Source of the DNA: Liopterus haemorrhoidalis
Lineage: Eukaryota; Arthropoda; Insecta; Coleoptera; Dytiscidae
Reading direction: 5' to 3'
Length of the DNA: 64,000 bases
Assembly (NCBI GenBank): GCA_963971575.1
Contig: OZ020611.1
Coordinates: forward strand, 61,351,381 to 61,415,380
Shown: positions 56,150 through 64,000 of the stretch, one piece after another
How positions within the stretch are numbered: position 1 is the first letter of the stretch
Layout of the letters: the number at the start of each line of letters is the position of its first letter
Translations under genes and position numbers: made by a program
Notes under the pieces: generated by a model
What the model saw: the letters and a program-made list of their open reading frames with translations, nothing else
The model's database searches: none
What the model was told of the DNA's origin: nothing

Positions 56150-57569
56150 CAGAGCTTCTTAAACTTTTTCATATAGCGACCCCCTTCAAACCTAGGAAAT
56201 TTTAAACGACCCACCACGTAATGAAATTAATATTGACCATTCATCGTCCTCGTACATCACGTAGGTGTAATATCGCGACATTGTAGAATCTACCTTTTGT
56301 ACACTTTTGAAATCATATCTAACTAATAGATTGCAGTATGTTAAGTTTAAAGACATAGATTCAACACCCTTACCTATTACCTGTGGAGTTCCACAAGGAT
56401 CTATTTTAGGACCTCTTTTATTTTTAATTTTTGTTAATGACTTTCCTACATGTGTTAAAGACTGCTCCCATTTTATGTACGCTGATGACACCACGTTGTT
56501 AATCAGATCAAAATCTCAAAATGATCTTTTTTTAAAAAATGACAAGTTAATTCATGATTCACATATCTGGTTTTCATCAAACAAGCTATGCTTGAACATG
56601 GATAAAACAAATAAATTATTAATTATTAATTGCTTTAAAGAATTCTGAATTTACTAATCCGGAGTCAGTAAAATTTCTAGGCGTTCATATAGACCCCACG
56701 TTGACCTGGAACCATCATGTACAAAATTTGGCAACTAAACTATGTAGAACAATATATTTAATTCGAAACCTCGTTGACTGTGTAGCTGTCAATGTTTTAA
56801 AAATGTCCTACTATGCTCTTTTCCAATCGCACATTTCTTACGCCCTGCTTGCTTGGGGATATAGTGCCTCAACAAAAAGAATTTTTGCCTTACAAAGACG
56901 AGTTGTTAGAATCATTTCTGGTACAACTTACAGAGCGGATTGTAAGCATGCTTTCCGGGATTTAAAAATTATGACTTTGCCATCGCTTTATATTTTCCAG
57001 TGTTTAATTTTCGGACCCAAAAGTAAGGAACATTACAAAACTGTGGAAGAAGTACATACGTATGACACTCGTAATAAAACTAATTTCTATTTAGGTTTTA
57101 CAAGATTGATGAAAACCAGAAATTGTAACTTCTTTGCAATTAAATTTTTAAATATATTGCCCGATAATGTTAAATCTCTAACCTTAAATAATTTTCAGGT
57201 TAAAGTCAAGGATTTCTTAGAATCTAATCCATTTTATACATTTGAAGAGTTTTTAAATTTTGATACAAATACTGTGAATTGGAACTGTTGACTCCGAGTA
57301 TTTTATATTTTTTATTTTATGTATTTTTTTCTAATATTTTACATTGCTCTAATTTCACTAGCTATAAGTTACTATTTATATATTGTACCTAACTGACGAA
57401 AAACATGCTCTGTACGTGTAATTTTTGTCAATAAACATATTATTATTATTATACCTTGTAGATTCTAAAATTTATTTAGTATTATCCAAAAGTAGCAGAC
57501 CTTTGCGACCCCTCTTCAGTAGCCTCGCGACACCCCGGGGGGTCGGGACCCACAGTTTAAGAAGCCCTG
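56150..57569. mobile_element. hAT-type MITE containing a LINE insertion
   Basis: Perfect 8-bp duplication GTCTAGAC (56142-56149 and 57570-57577). The TIRs are CAGAGCTTCTTAAACTTTTT and, reversed, CAGGGCTTCTTAAACTGTGG. Without the LINE it is about 245 bp. Same terminal family as the element at 12441-13619. Confidence 0.9.
56293..57455 (+). pseudogene. 5'-truncated LINE (reverse transcriptase half), one frameshift
   Basis: Flanked by TTGTAGAATCTA (56281-56292) and TTGTAGATTCTA (57456-57467), 11 of 12 matching, as a target-site duplication. It reads KSYLTNRLQYVKF and GVPQGSILGPLLF (RT motif B), then YADDTTLLI (catalytic YADD). A frameshift near 56640 precedes SVKFLGVHIDPTLTW, IYLIRNLVD, SYALLAWGYSAST, ALQRRVVRIISG and DLKIMTLPSLYIFQ, to a stop at 57291. 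The 3' tail is (ATT)n. No RNase H; Jockey/CR1-like. The best-preserved LINE in the window. Confidence 0.88.
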
Positions 57570-57579
57570 GTCTAGACAT

Positions 57580-58170
57580 CGCTAGAGATTTCTCCATAAC
57601 TTAATTTCATTGCGCGACGTTAACCGTACGTTACGCCCCCACCCCCCTTTCGTTAGGGACTCAAGAGAACGAATCCTCCTGTTAACATTTTATGTGGGCC
57701 TCATCAGGAAACTATCTCTCCCAAGACTAACGTTGTATTAAGACTGGCGTACACGCTGCATCAGTAAAGAGTCTAAATTACCTCTCCTTCCCGTGATAGT
57801 CGATGTGTCAGACCACTCGCTCTGTGTCTGTCGAATCCAAAAGACACTGGTTCTTCGAGTTTTCCGCTCAATAACCGCTTCGGTTGCAACCAGCAGGGGT
57901 GAAAGGAAGAGGCGACAGGGGCACAGGCCCAGGCCGCCAAAACAAACGATTAAATATAATTATTCTAAGTTTTTATTAAGTTTTTCTATTTTTATTTAGG
58001 TAAAAATTAAAAATTTTCATTTCTATATCAATATTGTACATATTAACTGTAACATTAAGTTTAAAGATGTACACATTTATTAATTATATAATATATTCAG
58101 ACATCTTTTGGACTGTATTAACTTTCTTACACATCTGAAACATTAATAACTGATTTTGGTGGCACATTTA
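57580..58170. other. Unassigned sequence, GC-richer in its first part
   Basis: 57590-57950 has moderate GC, few repeats and no recognised protein. It continues the non-repetitive stretch on the other side of the hAT MITE at 56150. Confidence 0.35.
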
Positions 58171-58935
58171 GACATACAATGGCACCTTGACTTCCAAACT
58201 TAATTTGTTCCTGACAGTGTTTCACATCTTAAAAAGTATGTATCTAGAAACCCAATTTTCCATATATCTTATGGGAAATCAATTAATCCGTTCCCATATT
58301 CAAAAATCATAAAAGAAAATCCAAAAAATATTCTTAACTAAATGAAGAAAATGCTAAGAAATGGAGAAGGTGAGAAAAGTGAGAAGGAACATTTTTTCAT
58401 TATAAATATGCATATTGTATACCATTACATATTAATTTTTATTTATAAAATTTTCTGTTTTACACGATTAGAATGTAAATCATCTTCCATTAAATTGTAA
58501 AAAATTGATGTGAAGTGTGAATTTTCACACATTTCAGGGTTTTGCAGGTATTTAGTAAGTGAATGATGATTATTTTGGATGCGAAAACAAATTTTATATT
58601 AAAATTTTTTTTTTGTTAATTTTAATTCGAACGCCTAATACCATTATTTAGGTTTCTAAATATGTGCAGTATTTTTTTTTTTTTATATAGCAAGGTTCAT
58701 TAAGAATTTTAAAAATTGCGCCTATGGCTTCCATTGGTTGTTATAAGTTCCGTCCCTCTGATTTCGTGTACATTGAAACAGAATTAAATTATAATTTAAA
58801 CAATTTCCACTGGCTGCTAAATTTACGCTTTTAAAAATTAAATGCAACATTTGCCAAAATATAACTAGAATTTTGAAAAAATAATTTAAACAATATAAAA
58901 AATTTTTAAAAAAAAAAAATATTGTCTCTTCTCAC

Positions 58936-59003
58936 AGGATTCGATCCCTTTCGGATCGGGTTACTTGGTTAAAAAATCAGCGTCTAATACCACTAGACCA
59001 GCA
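58936..59003 (-). other. tRNA-like module of D3
   Basis: Reversed it reads TGGTCTAGTGGTATTAGACG (A-box type), and 33 bp later GGATCGAATCC (one mismatch from a canonical B box). This is the clearest of the three modules. The anticodon-arm region is T/A-rich and the acceptor stem does not pair convincingly, so it is tRNA-derived rather than a tRNA gene. Confidence 0.55.
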
Positions 59004-59408
59004 TACATGTTACAGTGTGGCGTGTTACAAAGCTATAACTTGTGTACATTATTAGCCAAAATCACAAAAAATGCGTTTTTTTCCAAAAACCTAATCTGAT
59101 CAAAAATTCCTGTTGAACTATTCCGGTTCACACCAATGTACATTACTTAGAATTTTTTCAGATTTTTAGTTTAAACCAACTGGGCTACAGGGTGTGGGAC
59201 AAAAAAAATTTTGCACAATTTTGGCAAAAATAGCTTCAAAATAATTTATTTTGCAATAATAAAAACTTGATCGTTAATCCACGTACCAAGGGCTTTCATT
59301 TGATACCCTACTCAGAATTACATTTTTCTATGCGCGGGTCAAAGAGTTGTATAAGCATGCCAAATTTCAACTCTCCAGGTTTAGCCGTTTGGCTACAATT
59401 TTTACCGA

Positions 59409-59522
<114 letters not shown>

Positions 59523-59789
59523 GACAAAATGACGGTATAAGGGTTTTTTGGTCATACCTACAAAACCCTAAAAAAGGACAATTTTCTTGTGACAGCCTGT
59601 TAGTAACCTGTTTCTAGTTCTAGGGAAAAAAGTTTAAAAAAGCATAATGTAAAAAGGCTTTAATTTATTTGAAAAAAAAAACATCACGGTTCGTATCTAG
59701 AGGTCAAAATAGGATATGAAAATAGTTTGAATCTCGAAAAGTTCGTATATCGAGAGATTTGTAAGTCGAGGTTACCACTGTATTAGCAA

Positions 59790-62190
59790 ATTTACTTAGC
59801 CGTAACTAGTATTTGGTTAAAATGTTAAAATATTTAAATTGCAACCATCTAAATCAAAAGAATATGTTTGAAATAAGATAGCGAACACCTAAACTCCCCT
59901 CTTTGGTACGCCAGTGCATATTCTAAAAAAGGACGCAGTATGGTGGGTTAGCCTCGGCCGTCAAAAGAGCTAGCGCCGGCTCTGGTCGCAATACAAGGCA
60001 AATGGCAGACAAATTAAATATCGGACAAAATGGTAACAAAAATGGAGAAGCTTGTCCAATATTGAAGAAAATATTTTATATTATACTAGGGGCCTCAGCC
60101 CAGCTACGCCCGTCTTCTCCCCTACGTTGTTAAAACTCGTCGCTTCGCTCGTTTAATATAATAAGGCATTTTGTCGCACTTGTCGATTATAAAACTCGTC
60201 GCTCATCTTTTTTTTAACACTATTTTATGGAAATTCCCCCTGCAAATGTCTTAAGTTTTATCGTTAGTTCACCTTTAATACTTAATTAGTTTTCTTCTGT
60301 CAAGAAATACGTTCAAAATGTAAAATCTCGTCACATTTAAATTGCAAAAAATTTGACAGCTGTCTCCTTTTGAAACCTTGTAAGCATATTTTTGCCTCAA
60401 AATGCTCAAACAAAGGCCCAGATTCTTTGAAAAATATTTTCTGATACCTCAAAATATTATCTCGCACATCCAAAAAGCTATCCTGAACCATTATCACCAC
60501 TTAACACTATGATTCTCGCCGTAAATATTCTGGACCGGCCGTCTTGTATTAAGAATATTTTTAAATTATCGTCTGATAAAACCTGTCCGTGCCGATCAAT
60601 GGTGACTTTGATTCGACACGGATTCGAGGAAAATATGCAAGATTTTTATCAATAAAAATTAGTCAGTACCCCCTGTCGAAATAAAATTACACCACACTTG
60701 TACAATATATTATAATAGTAGATGGTTCTAATAAATTCATATATAATAATAATAAATTAGTATTCATAACAAGTTATATAATGTAAGAGTACAAAATGAA
60801 TATTTAAAAATTTCTCTTCATCGTATAGCGCGCTGTAATAACTAAGCGATCAATCATGCAATACTCCATCAGTTGTAAATTTCACTGACCCTACCCACTG
60901 TGCTACCGTAAAATGAATCGTGATTTTTCATAAATAGAATCGTTCTAAAATTAGTCTTGGCGTAATGAGGTGGGCGCGCGATGTTTCATGAACTTTTCCT
61001 CATCGTTCTTGGTTCGTGTCTACTCGAATGAGAAACTGGAGAAAGTAATGTACGGTGAAAGAAGAGTGAAAACTATTCTGGCCGTGACCTAGTGTTGAAG
61101 CAAGTTGTTGCTCAACGATCTTAGCTCTCGGCTGATCTCTGTTTCTCCGGTGATCTCACAACATACGAGCTCGTACGGCGCCTGTTCGAAAGTTAAATTA
61201 AGCGCCTGTTTATAAGAAATATTAATGGGACTTCATTGTTACGAAAACTTTCCACTGTTTTTCAAAAATAAAATTATGACTGTTTTACAAAAAATATTTA
61301 TGGGTTCTTTTGTTTTTGTGTATGATGTCTATAGTTGCTAATTTGGCATGTAAAAATTACATAATTTTTCGTTTAACCCTTCATCAGCTAGAATAGTAAA
61401 ATTGAATTCGGGTGTAGTGTATCTGTCAGAAAATGTTTATATTTACAAAAAAATAAAATATGCTTAACAATGTAAATGAAATTCTTTTTGGATGCTTTTC
61501 GAAAGATATAGTTTCATACTGAAAGAAGAGACATATTTTAATAAATTAAGATTAAAATTACTATATCTACATTGAAATACAGGATTCAAGATACAAGATT
61601 AAGTTAAAAAAAATTGGCTGTCGCCAGAACCAGTGGCCCTGAGCAAGATTTTAAATTTGGACCCTACATATTTTGGCCCACCTTGGACGCGCATCCTTTG
61701 AAATTCGGGTTGGTCTCATTTACAGTTCGATGCTCCGTCTGTAAACATCGCAACGTTTAGCACTATTCTTTCGTTTATATGCAAATTATTAAAGGATGAA
61801 CTTTTATATCGTTAGATCTTACGTATTTAACTTTTCATCTTAAATATTGCTGGGTGTTTTATAATTCTTTTATAACATTACTATTTTGGAACAATATTAT
61901 TTCTATGATCTCTTTTGATAAGGAACGGCGAAAAAAAATCCGTGATTCCGTAATTCCGTAATTTCAAGATGATCAGGTTTTTTGAAAATATGATGTTAAT
62001 TTCTGTTTTGACGTACCATTTTAGGCCCCCCTTTGATCTGTGCCTCTGTTGCCCCTGCCTAGTTACGGCTCTGACCACAACATCTGAAGGAAATTGAAAA
62101 TAAGAGAGTGAAAATGCATTTCGGATGATGGAAGAAGAAAAAATCTGCAGGATACTAAAGAAGGAAGACAAACTATTGAGTACATGCTTG
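59790..62190. other. Unassigned sequence with repeat-tail scraps
   Basis: No gene recognised. GCCTCAGCCCAGCTACGCCC then GTCGCTTCGCTCG (60092-60215) has the form of a transposon tail. 62040-62075 reads, reversed, CAGAGCCGTAACTAGGCAGG, a hAT-like terminus similar to that of the MITE at 62606, but unpaired. Confidence 0.35.
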
Positions 62191-62194
62191 AAAT

Positions 62195-63218
62195 AGGGAT
62201 GGGGATCGGCAGAAAAATAAGCGACTCCCAACTCTCGTCTCTTGACTCCGGGTAGTTTTTTTTTTTCCTTTTATTATTTAACCGAATCCGGCTCCCTACT
62301 CCTTTCACTAATGCACTACAAATTAATTTGTAGACTGCTTAAAGGAATTAAAGCAGACAATTCTTAATAATATTTTTTAATATATTAGTTTAAAAAAAAT
62401 TTCATTGTATTTTTACTTTTCATAATGTCAGTTTTCCTGTTGACATTTAGATTTTGGCAGCCAACATAAAAAATAAATAATAATCACGTAACCCGTTACA
62501 ACTTGAGAAAACAAAAATTTTGTTTCGTTCCCTTTAAACATAATAAAGGGTAGATAGAAAAAGATAAAATGGATATGTGTAAAAACAAAACTCTTTACTG
62601 CCTCACAGAGCCGTAGCAACAGGTTGGCATCGGGGCTTTCGCCAGGGGCGCGAGATTTGGCAAGGGCGCGTGGCCTGATGAGGGGCGCCATTTGTATATT
62701 TGGTCATTAAAAGATGAAAACATTTTTTTTTGTTTGCTCAACTTTTGGATTTGGGAAGTGAGGACCTTTTTTTTGCTCATCACTTAGATTTGAGGAGGTA
62801 AATTTTATCAACTGACATAATTTGCCAAGGGCACCAAAAACATTGCTACGGCTCTGCTGCCTCATCGTTAATAAGAGTAGTATCTCTGTTAATAAGAGTA
62901 GTATTAATCAAATTATAAATTGTAGAAAATCGGGTAAAACCGGTATTGAATATTTGCAATTCGTTCTTGAACAAAAAAATAAAACGTCTTTCGGTTTCCG
63001 CTGTTTAAAGAATTTTGGTAATATCATTGTTTTGTTTTGTTTTGTTTGTTATTATAAAACAAAAAGATAAAAACATAATCAAATCTGGATAAAAATTGAA
63101 TCAAATAGTCGAGAGTCGATAGTTTTTCCGACTCTCGATTTCGACTCCCGGCTCTTCCAAAAAGCTTCGACTGTTCGACTCCCGACTCACAACTCCGGCA
63201 CCGACTCACCATCCTTGG
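62195..63218. mobile_element. Candidate hAT element containing a hAT MITE
   Basis: The left AGGGATGGGGATCGGCAGA and right, reversed, AAGGATGGTGAGTCGGTGCC ends, plus subterminal CGACTCCCAACTCTCG and CGACTCCCGACTCACAACTC repeats, suggest one element. The flanks GCTTGAAA and GCTGGAAG agree at 6 of 8 positions. No transposase. Moderately supported. Confidence 0.5.
62606..62856. mobile_element. hAT-type MITE, 251 bp, nested
   Basis: Perfect 8-bp duplication CTGCCTCA (62598-62605 and 62857-62864). The TIRs are CAGAGCCGTAGCAACAGG and, reversed, CAGAGCCGTAGCAATGTT. Internal GGCGCG-rich block. Non-coding. Confidence 0.9.
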
Positions 63219-63229
63219 CTGGAAGAATG

Positions 63230-63415
63230 CGGAGAAATAATAAACTAGGAAGGATTAAGAGAGGAGGTGCATATGCATGGACGAACGATCTAATAGCGAG
63301 AAGGAAAGAGGTTAAAGAAAATTAAAACAAATGAAGAAAAGTACAATAAATTACGTAAACAAGATATTGGATTTCAAGTCAACAGGCATAATTTTTTTAA
63401 AATTTTTATGTTTAA
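63230..63415. other. Unassigned AT-rich sequence
   Basis: No feature recognised between the hAT element and the (TA)n tracts. Confidence 0.4.
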
Positions 63416-63417
63416 GG

Positions 63418-63419
<2 letters not shown>

Positions 63420-63473
<54 letters not shown>

Positions 63474-63506
63474 CATATAATTATATATATATATATATAT
63501 ATATAA
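63420..63506. repeat. (TA)n microsatellite, two tracts
   Basis: About 24 uninterrupted TA units (63421-63469) and a second tract at 63482-63506, separated by ATTACATATAA. Confidence 0.95.
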
Positions 63507-63742
63507 CTATAGGAACATAAAGAAAAGAATTAAAATTGCTAATCTTATAAAAACTGTAATAAGACAGCGAACACTTTTTCCTTTCATTTAAATATTGTTT
63601 GTTGTACCTACTAGTTGGTATATATTTCAGTCATGTATGTTAATATATTCATTCTGACGATGGCCCAGTAAGTCGAACTACGTATTAATACAATACATTA
63701 AAAAAATTTGAACAATAACCGAGTGTTTTTTTATTTCCAGCG

Positions 63743-64000
63743 TTTTTAGGGTTTGTAGGTATGACCAAAAAACCCTTATACCGTCATTTTGTCGTCTGTC
63801 TGTCTGTCTGTCTGTCTGTCTGTTCGGTAAAAATTGTAGCCAAACGGCTAAACCTAGAGAGTTGAAATTTGGCATGCTTATACAACTCTTTGACCCGCAC
63901 ATAGGAAAAATACTAAAACATCTAAAAAACATATCCCCCTAAAAATATAAACAAATATATGCTCATCGAAAAAAAATATATTTTTTTACAATTCTGTGTA
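63743..64000 (+). mobile_element. Family D element, copy D4, reverse orientation, cut by window end
   Basis: It starts TTTTTAGGGTTTGTAGGTAT, then GACCAAAAAACCCTTATACC, a short GTCT array (63793-63822, about 7 units), and TTCGGTAAAAATTGTAGCC. The conserved block (reverse complement of the pre-array block in D1-D3) continues past 64000. This is the opposite orientation to D1-D3 and confirms the 5' end and array flanks. Confidence 0.75.

Noticed and set aside
58936..59003. Functional tRNA gene
   Set aside because: A and B boxes are recognisable but the acceptor and anticodon arms do not pair convincingly and the module lies inside a repeated element.

Overview
This is a eukaryotic nuclear window, most likely from an insect or another arthropod with a large, AT-rich, transposon-laden genome. 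The evidence is the lack of any operon-like coding and the many decayed mariner/Tc1, hAT, pogo/Tigger and piggyBac-type DNA transposons. There are also non-LTR (LINE) reverse-transcriptase remnants, tRNA-derived SINEs with short A/T-rich tails, and dispersed (CAGA)n microsatellites with conserved flanks. I found no intact host gene, no rRNA or tRNA gene and no CRISPR array. Essentially every stretch that reads as protein is a broken transposase or reverse transcriptase. The species cannot be named from the sequence.

Layout. 1-2039: AT-rich with no gene. 2040-4407: a nest of two TA-inserting MITE families, one carrying an N-terminal transposase remnant. 5003-9820: two copies of microsatellite-bearing family C (one split by a TTAA-flanked MITE), a 102-bp hAT MITE, a LINE fragment and a Tc1-like pseudogene. 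10752-15360: a SINE, a mariner remnant, then a LINE holding a hAT MITE that itself holds a mariner, then another mariner. 16297-20560: an old relative of family D interrupted by a SINE, a LINE scrap, a mariner, and degenerate ~160-190 bp repeats. 22035-27790: a hAT transposase remnant, family C copy 3 and LINE 3' ends. 28850-31226: a nearly complete mariner-superfamily element (hand-counted DD41D) with a family D element inside it.

31447-36221: a LINE scrap, a hAT C-terminus, and a candidate 2.9-kb pogo/Tigger-type element containing other elements and a mariner deletion derivative. 36313-41031: an RTE-like scrap, a mariner broken by a TA-flanked MITE beside its third catalytic position, a foldback element with ~175-bp arms, and a second mariner copy. 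42130-50293: mariner and LINE scraps, a Tigger-type MITE inside an ~19-bp tandem array, a SINE, a LINE interrupted by family D, and a mariner deletion derivative. 51700-59780: a SINE, two abutting family C 5' ends, LINE 3' ends, a hAT MITE containing a LINE, and a pogo-type MITE containing family D. 62195-64000: a hAT MITE nested in another hAT element, (TA)n, and a truncated reverse-oriented family D copy.

The genes do not cooperate in a pathway; the structure of interest is the insertion history. At least nine nested insertions can be resolved with target-site duplications, and several with an empty-site paralogue in the same window. The least ordinary signal is families C and D. They are two unrelated sequences sharing one architecture: subterminal inverted repeats, a hairpin near one end and a GTCT-type microsatellite near the other, resembling Helentron-associated (DINE-1/mini-me-like) elements. 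The D copies additionally carry non-identical tRNA-like modules.
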